From assembly GCA_016204905.1 (NCBI GenBank), contig JACQJU010000053.1, positions 1 to 11,264 of the forward strand: 11,264 bases of DNA. Direction: 5' to 3'. Positions 1 through 5,882 of this stretch are shown here, piece by piece. The first letter of the stretch is position 1. Every line of letters starts with the position of its first letter. The stretch is from Candidatus Gottesmanbacteria bacterium (GTDB lineage Bacteria > Patescibacteriota > Microgenomatia > 2-02-FULL-39-11). Both the position numbers and the translations under genes were made by a program. The notes under the pieces were generated by a model that saw only the letters and a list, made by a program, of their open reading frames with translations, ran no database searches and had not been told where the DNA came from.

Positions 1-33
1 ATTTTTACTTTATACTTTTTAATTCTCTTGCGA

Positions 34-63
34 TTGACAATAGCTTCCTTTTCCCTCTACACT
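34..63 (+). promoter_or_regulatory. Promoter of the SGNH protein, probably leaderless
   Basis: TTGACA at 34-39 and TACACT at 58-63 are 18 bases apart. Only 7 bases separate the -10 box from the ATG at 71, so the expected transcription start falls on or next to the start codon. There is no Shine-Dalgarno sequence. A second TATAAT at 67-72 overlaps the ATG but has no suitably spaced -35. Confidence 0.6.
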
Positions 64-70
64 GGATATA

Positions 71-1060
71 ATGGCCCACAAATCTCCACAATTAGTTGGT
101 GTGCTTTTATTTTTAGTCGTTGCTGCTATATTTATAACGGCCCAAATTATATTCTCTCCCCAAAATCCCATCTTACCTGTTCCTGAAATACTCAGTATCC
201 GCTCCTCACCTCCCAAAAAAGTCACCCGTTTCGGCGAAATACTAGCCAAACAGTATTCTGCCGCAGAAAAAACCAAAATAGAAAATGTCGCCCTAGAAGA
301 CGATTCCCAAGTACTAGGAGAATCAGATACAATACCTACAGATATGCCCACTCCTACTATAAATGTAGAAAAACTTGACCAGACAGATATTGTCTCTTCA
401 TCATCCGGCCAAAAAACTATCGCCCTGATAGGAGATTCCATGGTCGATACGCTCCAACATGATCTCCCCCAACTCAAAATTCTTCTCTCACTTGCCTATC
501 CCAATTACGAATTTAAATTGTATAATTTTGGTGTCGGGGCTTCCAATATTGAGAACGGGTTACAGCGCCTCACCCAAGAATATGATTACTTAGGTACTCA
601 TTACCCCTCGGTATTATCAGTAAGCCCCGATATTATCATCATCGAATCATTTGCCTATAATCCCTGGAGCACTGCCAAAAACGACCTCGATCGTCAATGG
701 TCAACAGCTGCTAAAATGCTCGATATTATCAAAAATCAGTCACCCCAGACCAAAGTAATACTGGCCTCTACCATCGCACCCAACAGCAAAACTTTTGGTG
801 ATGGCGTATTAAACTGGAATGCCCAAGATAAAAAAAATAAAGCCACCACCATCAAAGCCTATCTCCAGAATATGTTAAATTTCGCCAGCAGTTCGCATAT
901 CCCGGTGGCTAATGCCTATCATCCCTCGCAAGAAAGAAACGGTGAAGGAAATCCCAAATTTATCAGCACTACCGACCATATCCACCCCTCTTCAGAAGGT
1001 GGCTATTTATTTTCCCAACAAATCCTGGATGCAATTGTTAAGAATAAATTGATAGAATAA
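71..1060 (+). CDS. Membrane-anchored SGNH/GDSL-hydrolase-like protein
   Basis: The 329-residue product has an N-terminal membrane segment (about residues 8-28), a low-complexity linker to about residue 113, and an SGNH-type hydrolase domain to the end. Visible family blocks are IALIGDSMVD with the nucleophile Ser in GDS (S123), a second block around FGVGAS (G156, N159), a third block ending in N197, and a C-terminal DxxH (D302, H305) in TDHIHPSSEGG. All catalytic positions are therefore present. SGNH enzymes act as esterases, lipases or O-acetyl-transferring or -removing enzymes on polysaccharides. The anchor and linker put the domain outside the membrane, so a role on cell-surface glycans or lipids is plausible, but the substrate cannot be read from sequence. 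It is the first of three co-directional envelope-type genes. The ATG matches the position of the promoter and the membrane segment. Confidence 0.85.
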   Translation: MAHKSPQLVGVLLFLVVAAIFITAQIIFSPQNPILPVPEILSIRSSPPKKVTRFGEILAKQYSAAEKTKIENVALEDDSQVLGESDTIPTDMPTPTINVEKLDQTDIVSSSSGQKTIALIGDSMVDTLQHDLPQLKILLSLAYPNYEFKLYNFGVGASNIENGLQRLTQEYDYLGTHYPSVLSVSPDIIIIESFAYNPWSTAKNDLDRQWSTAAKMLDIIKNQSPQTKVILASTIAPNSKTFGDGVLNWNAQDKKNKATTIKAYLQNMLNFASSSHIPVANAYHPSQERNGEGNPKFISTTDHIHPSSEGGYLFSQQILDAIVKNKLIE

Positions 1061-1156
1061 TGCGAATATTTGCGAATCCAAAGCGAATGAACGCTAATTT
1101 GCGAATTATTAGCATATTCGCAAAAATTCGGATCTTCGCATTCGCATAAATTCGCA
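1061..1156. repeat. Inverted array of TGCGAAT / ATTCGCA heptamers
   Basis: The gap between the first two genes is filled by heptamers that change orientation at the centre: TGCGAAT at 1061, 1071 and 1100 with the variant AGCGAAT at 1082 on the left, and ATTCGCA at 1116, 1140 and 1150 with the variant CTTCGCA at 1134 on the right. Together they form a long imperfect palindrome that ends just before the next ATG. It could form a cruciform or a transcript hairpin. It begins immediately after the TAA of the preceding gene. Confidence 0.75.
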
Positions 1157-1162
1157 TATTAT

Positions 1163-1942
1163 ATGCTCGACTGTCCCAACTGCGGTGATTTACTAGTCTC
1201 TATTTCTACGCTGTCGACTAATAATGAGGAAATATCAGTAGATCATTGCTTATCTTGTAGTGGTACTTGGTTTGACCGCTACGAAATCAACCGCATCCGA
1301 CTAAGCGGCATCTACAAGATCGCCCAAGCTACTGATATAAAGAGAAAAGAACCCCCCTGGGGAAAAATGGAAAGACTCTGCCCCCGAGATTTCACCACGC
1401 TCCAAATTTATCGCACCCAAGTTACACCCGAAAATGTTGAAATGGAGCGCTGCCGTAAATGTGGCGGTATCTTTACTACCCAAAAAGTTCTGGAGAAATT
1501 TAAAATGGCCCAGGCAGCCAAGATGAATACTTATGCCAAATCCACTCTCCCTTTTATTACATTAAGTAGCGTCTTTATACCGATTTTTTTCGTTAGTCTA
1601 CTTCTTTTTTCTACTTTTCTGGCAGTTACTAACCTAAAAGATGCCAAAGAAAACCAAACTCGCGCCAAAGAGTTGCTCTCTGGTTTAACTATCATCCCAG
1701 TTGATCCCACTAGAGTTGCTATTCTTTTTCTAACCCAATCTAAATTGACTACCGACATAGAGTATGGCACAAATATGATCAACAAGAAAACCGTCTCAGT
1801 ATCTATTTTTCCCTCATCTCTCCATCAAATCAACCTCACCAATCTCACCCCCAACACAACCTATAAATTTCGTATCGTTATCAAGAGTGATAAATATGAA
1901 AAAATAATTTCTGAAGAGTATAGATTTACTACCGAGAGATAA
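1163..1942 (+). CDS. Double zinc-ribbon (zf-TFIIB type) membrane protein with FnIII-like tail
   Basis: The 259-residue product starts with a TFIIB-type zinc ribbon: C4-x2-C7 and C29-x2-C32, followed by GTWFDRYEI, the signature of the zf-TFIIB family. A second, similar module spans about 73-112 (CPRDFTTL, then C97-x2-C100, GGIF). Its first knuckle has only C73, with Asp at the position of the second Cys. A hydrophobic helix at about 129-156 follows, then a charged stretch, then a beta-rich module of about 80 residues with LTPNTTYKFRI and a terminal YRFTTE, the usual ending of a fibronectin type III-like domain. The expected topology is zinc ribbons in the cytosol and the FnIII-like domain outside. 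No enzyme signature is visible. The function is unknown; a membrane-associated nucleic-acid or protein-binding role is only a guess. No Shine-Dalgarno sequence is visible; the start lies directly after the palindromic array. Confidence 0.8.
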   Translation: MLDCPNCGDLLVSISTLSTNNEEISVDHCLSCSGTWFDRYEINRIRLSGIYKIAQATDIKRKEPPWGKMERLCPRDFTTLQIYRTQVTPENVEMERCRKCGGIFTTQKVLEKFKMAQAAKMNTYAKSTLPFITLSSVFIPIFFVSLLLFSTFLAVTNLKDAKENQTRAKELLSGLTIIPVDPTRVAILFLTQSKLTTDIEYGTNMINKKTVSVSIFPSSLHQINLTNLTPNTTYKFRIVIKSDKYEKIISEEYRFTTER

Positions 1943-2211
1943 AAGTGTTTATAATAGATTATATTCCTTAATTTTACCAACGGGCCACGCGAGTCAAACT
2001 GATAATATAATGCGAGCAACATGAAATTTTCGAAGATCGCATACGGAATCTAAATGTCAATCTAATAACAGACTTTGAATTTCAATTATTAAGAAACTGA
2101 ACAATAACATAATCTATGACCTCAGAGTCTTGCGAGCAAGAAAATTTTATATGCGAGCATGATATTACTTACTGGCGGGGACCCATAAATTATAATAAAA
2201 AAAATTAAATT
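1943..2211. other. AT-rich intergenic region with three TGCGAGCA motifs
   Basis: No gene is supported in these 269 bases. The octamer TGCGAGCA occurs three times in the same orientation (2011-2018, 2131-2138, 2152-2159). The first can pair with TCGCAT at 2037-2042 as a short hairpin. A TATAAT at 2191-2196 lies 15 bases before the ATG of the next gene and is its likely -10 box; no convincing -35 is seen. I looked for a tRNA-like cloverleaf and found none. Confidence 0.5.
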
Positions 2212-2853
2212 ATGAGATCAGAATCATACCAACATATAGTCATTAGCCTTTTACTGATATTAATAGCAGTTAATTTGCTTATTTTGGATATAAAAGTTTT
2301 TACTACCAAGTCGGTAGTAATCAGTGAGTCTAACAATATTGCTCCTTCCCCTGAGCCAAGTCGCATGTCCACTCTAGTACCCACCACTACCAATACCTCT
2401 CTTTGCCCTAGCAGCTGTGTTAAGCTCATTGAGGAAGCCAACTCCGATAAACCAACACCTTCTCCCCTCATCATCCAAGCAGCTAAAACTGAGCGTGAAT
2501 TCTATATCCCACTCGGTAGCGGTTCTACCCAAAAAGGAGATTGGGACGATCTTGCCGGCTCAGATACTCTCATCGATACTTCCAAATACGGCAATATAAA
2601 GGAAGTCTATTTTATAGCTAGTTTGCGTAATCCCACCCAAAATGGCGATACTCTCGTCAGACTCTACAATGTCACCGATAAACATGCCGTCTGGAATACG
2701 GAGATGAAAATGAATGGCCCACTTACCCAAACTCTTACCTCACCCCAAATCACACTGGATACTGGTATCAAACTCTATCGAGCCCAACTCAAGAGTGGCC
2801 TAGGGTATCCTGTTTACCTAGACAATGGCAGAATACGTATTCTTGCGGAGTAA
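2212..2853 (+). CDS. Membrane-anchored hypothetical protein with C-terminal beta-rich domain
   Basis: The 213-residue product has one N-terminal membrane segment (about 8-27), a Ser/Thr/Pro-rich linker to about residue 92 that contains a CPSSC motif (65-69, a possible disulphide), and a compact C-terminal domain (about 95-213). That domain is rich in predicted beta strands: FYIPLGSGST, YGNIKEVYFIASLR, LVRLYNVTDKHAVW, IKLYRAQLKS and a final NGRIRILAE. I recognise the general look of extracytoplasmic beta-sandwich proteins found in Microgenomates genomes but cannot name a family or activity. It converges on rnhB, 60 bases away. The assigned ATG is preceded by a TATAAT 15 bases upstream and lacks a clear Shine-Dalgarno, so a short leader is likely. 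Confidence 0.7.
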   Translation: MRSESYQHIVISLLLILIAVNLLILDIKVFTTKSVVISESNNIAPSPEPSRMSTLVPTTTNTSLCPSSCVKLIEEANSDKPTPSPLIIQAAKTEREFYIPLGSGSTQKGDWDDLAGSDTLIDTSKYGNIKEVYFIASLRNPTQNGDTLVRLYNVTDKHAVWNTEMKMNGPLTQTLTSPQITLDTGIKLYRAQLKSGLGYPVYLDNGRIRILAE

Positions 2854-2866
2854 ATAAAATAAATCC

Positions 2867-2900
2867 CACCTGGGGGGTGCCTACCTGCCGGCAGGCAGGG
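2867..2900. repeat. Palindromes in the convergent gap, including CCTGCCGGCAGG
   Basis: Two palindromic motifs lie between two converging stop codons. A short stem CACC/GGTG (2867-2870 with 2876-2879) is followed by the perfect 12-base palindrome CCTGCCGGCAGG at 2884-2895, which continues into CAGGG. The AT-rich tract before it, read on the minus strand, is T-rich, so the first hairpin could help end rnhB transcription. I recall the CCTGCCGGCAGG type as very common in CPR genomes. Confidence 0.5.
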
Positions 2901-2913
2901 ACTACGTTGACAC

Positions 2914-3729
2914 CTAGGGATCATAAGACAGTTTACCCATCCAAGTCTCTATATACTGAATTCTATGCCATTTAGTTATTCCAAATCTTTTTATTGCTAA
3001 ACGATGTGTCAAAGTACCATATCCCTTATTTCTCAACCAACCATATTGAGTATATTTATTACTCAGAGACTTCATCAGACCATCTCGATATACTTTTGCC
3101 ACTATTGATGCCGCTGCAATAGAAATGGATAAGCTATCTCCATATATAATACCCTTCTGATTCTTTAGGCCAACTTCGGGAATATATTTGACATGAAAAG
3201 CATCTTCCAAAACAAATATATTTTGTTTTGGAAATTCCAAATCCCAAACACCAAATCCCAAAGATTTTGAGTTTTGCGCTTGTTTGGAATTTGGTATCTG
3301 GATATTGGAATTTCGAGCAATCAAGGCTTTGATTGCTCGTCTCATCGCCCTCTCCGTTGCCTTCACTATCCCTAACGTATTAATCTCCGAAACACTTGCC
3401 TCTCCTATCCCCACATAAAAATATTTCTGAATTTCACTCGCAAGTTTTTCTCTCTTTCTAGGCAATAATTTCTTAGAATCGTTTATACCCAGGGATAATA
3501 TGCCATTCAAATGAGCTTGTAAATTAGTACCAACGAATGATAATATGACCTTGTCAGTTCTACGCGGTCGCGCATTTTTGACAAGGTTTGAACTATTAAG
3601 TAATCTCATCGCTGCAGCCCCCGCTACTACCGGACCAGCAAAAGCTCCTCTTCCCACCTCATCCACACCAATCACAACGTACCCCTTGTCCCAATATCTT
3701 TTTTCATAAGAAAAATCCGGCAACTTCAT
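2914..3729 (-). CDS. rnhB: Ribonuclease HII with two in-frame insertions
   Basis: RNase HII removes ribonucleotides and RNA primers from RNA-DNA hybrids. The 271-residue product shows the family core: GVDEVGRG with catalytic D23 and E24, NDSKKL (83-88), the INTLGI-KATERAM helix, D176 in VLEDAF, and AASIVAKVYRD with D216, then the substrate-binding GYGTLTH. All four acidic catalytic residues are present, so it should be active. It is longer than the usual 200-220 residues because of two extra stretches: about residues 45-78, containing NLVKNARPRRTDKV, and about residues 139-168, rich in Asn, Ser, Gln and Pro. Both coincide with DNA palindromes described separately. The ATG at 3729 has no Shine-Dalgarno; a TATAAT ends 8 bases upstream. 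Confidence 0.95.
   Translation of the reverse strand: MKLPDFSYEKRYWDKGYVVIGVDEVGRGAFAGPVVAGAAAMRLLNSSNLVKNARPRRTDKVILSFVGTNLQAHLNGILSLGINDSKKLLPRKREKLASEIQKYFYVGIGEASVSEINTLGIVKATERAMRRAIKALIARNSNIQIPNSKQAQNSKSLGFGVWDLEFPKQNIFVLEDAFHVKYIPEVGLKNQKGIIYGDSLSISIAAASIVAKVYRDGLMKSLSNKYTQYGWLRNKGYGTLTHRLAIKRFGITKWHRIQYIETWMGKLSYDP
3205..3233. repeat. Palindrome with 11-base arms inside rnhB
   Basis: TTCCAAAACAA (3205-3215) and TTGTTTTGGAA (3223-3233) are perfect inverted arms around a 7-base centre. The stretch encodes the strand leading to catalytic D176 and abuts the larger insertion palindrome. It could be part of the inserted element or chance in an AT-rich coding stretch. Confidence 0.55.
3234..3311. 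repeat. 78-base palindromic insertion element within rnhB (26 codons)
   Basis: Two 29-base arms (3234-3262 and 3283-3311) are inverted copies matching at 23 of 29 positions, with a 20-base spacer. They are built from TTCCAAAT/ATTTGGAA units like those in CPR intergenic repeats. The element is exactly 26 codons long and is read through in frame, giving a loop rich in Asn, Gln, Ser and Pro where the RNase HII family normally has only a short connection. Confidence 0.75.
3548..3587. repeat. 40-base palindromic insertion element within rnhB
   Basis: ACCTTGTCA (3548-3556) and TGACAAGGT (3579-3587) are perfect 9-base inverted arms. The GC-rich centre contains a further CGCG-GT-CGCG palindrome (3563-3572). 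It encodes the NLVKNARPRRTDKV stretch at residues 48-61, in a region about 25 residues longer than in typical RNase HII between the first catalytic motif and NDSKKL. Confidence 0.7.
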
Positions 3730-3737
3730 CGGGTAAT

Positions 3738-3743
3738 ATTATA
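3738..3743 (-). promoter_or_regulatory. -10 box of rnhB, probably leaderless
   Basis: On the minus strand TATAAT ends 8 bases before the rnhB ATG, which has no Shine-Dalgarno. The expected transcription start is within 1-2 bases of the ATG. No good TTGACA-like -35 is visible upstream. Confidence 0.45.
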
Positions 3744-3795
3744 AAAGATAAAGAAGAAAATAAGAATCCCAAAGAGCACGCTGCATACTGCAGTA

Positions 3796-3822
3796 AGAGG
3801 CGGCCTATACAGCACCGCCTCT
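3796..3822. terminator. Stem-loop after the first paralogue (27-base element, copy 1)
   Basis: AGAGGCGG (3796-3803) pairs with CCGCCTCT (3815-3822) around an 11-base loop. It begins 5 bases after the stop of the minus-strand lipoprotein gene. No T-tract follows on the minus strand, so it is better seen as a 3'-end stem-loop, possibly a processing or stability element, than as a classical intrinsic terminator. A copy with one loop difference lies at 4629-4655. A further short palindrome, CTGCA-TAC-TGCAG, is at 3781-3793. Confidence 0.55.
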
Positions 3823-3827
3823 AAGAT

Positions 3828-4577
3828 CTACGGTCCCAAATAAATCTCACTTACTTGCGTAATCATTTCAATGATGTCATCATTGGTTACTTCCTCCCGG
3901 CTTTTACCCAACCATTTTGCAGTAAAAGCTGGAACATCGCTTGCCTTGACTATTTCTGCCAACTCGCCCTCCTGCCCCGGAGGGAATAACTCGCATACCG
4001 CAAAAGAAACGCGAGCATACTCCAGAGTCCCGGATTCATATTCTGGGTATATCCGAGAGGCGAGGCAGTCGTTGGCCCCCTCGCTCAGAGCAGAGAGCAA
4101 GCGGCGTTTTCCATCTTGCAAGACTACTGGTGTAAGCCCCTCGTAGCCCGTGACGGTGAAGTGAACCATCGCCCCGTCCTCTTGGGTAAAAACGTCAAAC
4201 TCAAAGGGAACTACCGTCACTGCCTTCACGCACGTATGCCCAAAGGCATGCAATGTAGTCCGATAAATTTGCTGCTCATTTTCCCGGGCGAGTTTCATCG
4301 TACCCGGAAAAGCTTCCTCTACCAGCTTTTCGTCGCCTTTAATTTTTGCGATGAAGTGATCGACGATTACTGGTACCTCACAATCATATTTCTTATCCCA
4401 GTCCCACGCTGCTTGATACACTTTCTCCAGACGACCAGCACCAAGCTCTTTTTCCGCTTCTGCTGTAATGGTCAAGAATTCCGGCTTGGGAAGCCGCGGA
4501 CCACCACAGCCCAACAGGATGATAAAAACAAATAGTGCTAACCACGCCACTACTTGTTTTCTTTGGACTCGCTTCAT
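3828..4577 (-). CDS. Putative lipoprotein with degenerate metallopeptidase-like HxxxH...E motif (paralogue A)
   Basis: The 249-residue product begins with a lipoprotein signal: basic start, hydrophobic 9-22, lipobox LLGC with C24. The body has TLHAFGHTC (H110, H114, C116) and, 52 residues later, LSEGANDCLA (E166, C171). This resembles the HExxH...EG arrangement of gluzincin zinc peptidases, but the catalytic Glu of HExxH is Ala. KYDC (C66), the H-x-x-x-H-x-C motif and the C-terminal SDVPAFTAKWLGKSREEVT segment are matched by the next gene upstream, so the two are paralogues. Metal binding is plausible, peptidase activity doubtful. A strong AGGAGG (4587-4592) lies 9 bases before the ATG, and 81 bases separate it from paralogue B, so co-transcription is likely. 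I cannot assign a named family. GC content looks higher than in the neighbouring rnhB. Confidence 0.75.
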   Translation of the reverse strand: MKRVQRKQVVAWLALFVFIILLGCGGPRLPKPEFLTITAEAEKELGAGRLEKVYQAAWDWDKKYDCEVPVIVDHFIAKIKGDEKLVEEAFPGTMKLARENEQQIYRTTLHAFGHTCVKAVTVVPFEFDVFTQEDGAMVHFTVTGYEGLTPVVLQDGKRRLLSALSEGANDCLASRIYPEYESGTLEYARVSFAVCELFPPGQEGELAEIVKASDVPAFTAKWLGKSREEVTNDDIIEMITQVSEIYLGP

Positions 4578-4586
4578 TTTCTCTTC

Positions 4587-4592
4587 CCTCCT
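4587..4592 (-). promoter_or_regulatory. Ribosome binding site AGGAGG of paralogue A
   Basis: Minus-strand AGGAGG lies 9 bases before the ATG at 4577 and fixes that start. It stands out because genes outside this block lack such a site. Confidence 0.75.
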
Positions 4593-4628
4593 CTAAAATA
4601 TGCTGGAAAAATCCAGCGAAATCATCTA

Positions 4629-4655
4629 AGAGGCGGCCTATATAGCACCGCCTCT
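4629..4655. terminator. Stem-loop after the second paralogue (27-base element, copy 2)
   Basis: AGAGGCGG (4629-4636) pairs with CCGCCTCT (4648-4655) around an 11-base loop. It starts 3 bases after the stop of paralogue B and differs from copy 1 by one base in the loop. It lies between two probably co-transcribed genes, so it may stabilise or separate the two messages. Confidence 0.55.
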
Positions 4656-4658
4656 ATT

Positions 4659-5474
4659 TTACGGCGCACTATCCCAGGCCTTTTGGCATTCGTCCATGAT
4701 GCGATCATAATCGTCACCGGTCAATAACGCCCTGTCTTTGCCGACAAATGCCGCAATCATACCTGGTATATCACTCGTTTTTGACCATTGTGGTACCTGC
4801 ATGATGAGCGGGAAATACTTGAGGACAATGTTCTCTACCGCCAGATATCTGGGCTCATTTAGGGTAAAGTTTGGGAACGTTCGACCCTTTGCGTTGGCCC
4901 ACCCCTCCTCCAGACATCCATAAAAGTCGGGTGATCCGTCTTCTTTTTGTAGACGAATAGTCGTTCCGCGATAACCCATGATTAACCCCCTCTTAGTCTT
5001 TATGGGACTAGAAAGAGTTCTCTCCGTATCTGGAACGCAAGCATGATGCATGCCGTGCAAGACTACACTTCTTGTATCCCCTTGATCTGTGATGTATATT
5101 TTGCCGGACTCTGCTGCATCGAACACTACATAGTATTGGCCTTTTTCGTCCTGGCGAAAAAACACAGGAACAAAAATGAAACGGATCGTACGGCCACAGG
5201 GATACTTACTATCATACTCAACCGCAGCATTTATGACCGTTGAAAGACGCTGGTAAGTGACTTTTTGACCCTGATAAGACACCGTTATCCACTCAGGAAT
5301 TTTCACTTCCAGTTCTGATGCTACGTCTGTAGCTCGTACAAGAGTTTGCTGCGGCCGCACCATGAAAAATACACTGACAAGTATCAGAACTGCAATGACG
5401 GCAATTGCAATGATTATAAAATTGTACCATCTCCTCTGGTGCTTCTGTTTAGTCTTAGTCCTACCCCTTGGCAT
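4659..5474 (-). CDS. Membrane-anchored protein with degenerate metallopeptidase-like HxxxH...E motif (paralogue B)
   Basis: From the ATG at 5474 the product has 271 residues. A basic N-terminus is followed by one membrane segment (about 18-39) and a large extracytoplasmic domain. That domain carries KYPC (C93), VVLHGMHHACV (H140, H144, C146) and GCLEEGWANAKG (C187, E190). Spacing and surroundings match paralogue A (H...E distance 50 versus 56), and the C-terminal SDIPGMIAAFVGKDRALLT corresponds to the same segment there. The Glu expected after the first His of HExxH is Gly. EEGWAN looks like the third-ligand motif of gluzincins. The shared cysteines suggest a disulphide-stabilised secreted fold. 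I read it as a metal-binding or inactive peptidase-like protein of unknown role. A TTG at 5480 could add two residues, but AGGAGG at 5481-5486 is spaced 6 bases from the ATG, which favours 5474. Confidence 0.75.
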   Translation of the reverse strand: MPRGRTKTKQKHQRRWYNFIIIAIAVIAVLILVSVFFMVRPQQTLVRATDVASELEVKIPEWITVSYQGQKVTYQRLSTVINAAVEYDSKYPCGRTIRFIFVPVFFRQDEKGQYYVVFDAAESGKIYITDQGDTRSVVLHGMHHACVPDTERTLSSPIKTKRGLIMGYRGTTIRLQKEDGSPDFYGCLEEGWANAKGRTFPNFTLNEPRYLAVENIVLKYFPLIMQVPQWSKTSDIPGMIAAFVGKDRALLTGDDYDRIMDECQKAWDSAP

Positions 5475-5480
5475 TTCCAA

Positions 5481-5486
5481 CCTCCT
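5481..5486 (-). promoter_or_regulatory. Ribosome binding site AGGAGG of paralogue B
   Basis: Minus-strand AGGAGG lies 6 bases before the ATG at 5474 and directly abuts the alternative TTG at 5480, so it selects the ATG. Confidence 0.75.
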
Positions 5487-5762
5487 CTTGAGTTTCTTCC
5501 AGTATTAGTTACTGGCACCTCCTGCCTCAAAGAGACCGGGGAAGAAGTTGGAAATATCCAGCTCCTACTCCGGCCTCCTTATAAAAAATAATTTATGCTC
5601 TTTGGGATTGTAAAAGTGCTAATTTTTAGAAGACAATCATTCAGTGCATTATACTTCTGATTCTCTCCCAAAATGACCTATAATTATAATGATTAGCAAG
5701 AAATTAAGCAAATTCTTCCCTTGCCCACCATCGCTAGCCGCTCAGGCGTTGCAGGCGGGCAT
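5487..5762. other. Non-coding leader region upstream of paralogue B
   Basis: No gene is supported here. Read on the minus strand it contains several purine-rich AGGAGG-like stretches and a possible -10 box TATAAT at 5648-5653, without a clear -35. That would give the paralogue pair an untranslated leader of about 165 bases. The 14-mer TGCTCTTTGGGATT at 5596-5609 is an inverted copy of 3765-3778 on the far side of the paralogue pair. Confidence 0.4.
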
Positions 5763-5811
5763 AAAAAAACCCGCGAAGCGATAACATGATTTGCACTATC
5801 GCCGCGCGGGT
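5763..5811 (-). terminator. Intrinsic terminator of the 170-residue protein gene
   Basis: ACCCGCG (5769-5775) pairs with CGCGGGT (5805-5811) and GCGATA (5778-5783) with TATCGC (5797-5802), with a 2x2 internal loop and a 13-base apical loop. On the minus strand the stem is followed at once by seven T (5763-5769). It ends 72 bases after the stop codon at 5883. Two further small inverted repeats, 5836-5842/5856-5862 and TTCCCA/TGGGAA at 5867-5880, lie between stop and terminator. Confidence 0.85.
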
Positions 5812-5882
5812 ACCAGCATGTGTTGACAAAATTTGTTGCTTCTGTGACAGCGGTAGAAGCAATCCTTTCCCAACTGGGAATT

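Noticed and set aside
1061..1156. CRISPR-like array
   Set aside because: Units are 7 bases long with irregular spacing and change orientation; there are no long identical repeats, no uniform spacers and no cas genes.
1943..2211. Possible tRNA or structured RNA gene
   Set aside because: There are short GC-containing stretches, but no cloverleaf, no TTCRANTC-like T-arm and no 3' CCA could be found.
3796..4655. Integron-type cassettes (one gene followed by an attC site)
   Set aside because: Each gene is followed by a palindrome, but the stem-loops lack the GTTRRRY/RYYYAAC core sites and are much shorter and more perfect than attC sites, and no integrase is present.
5481..5762. A small gene in the leader of paralogue B, suggested by several AGGAGG-like sites
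   Set aside because: No start codon at good spacing opens a convincing reading frame of useful length; the purine-rich stretches look like leader sequence.
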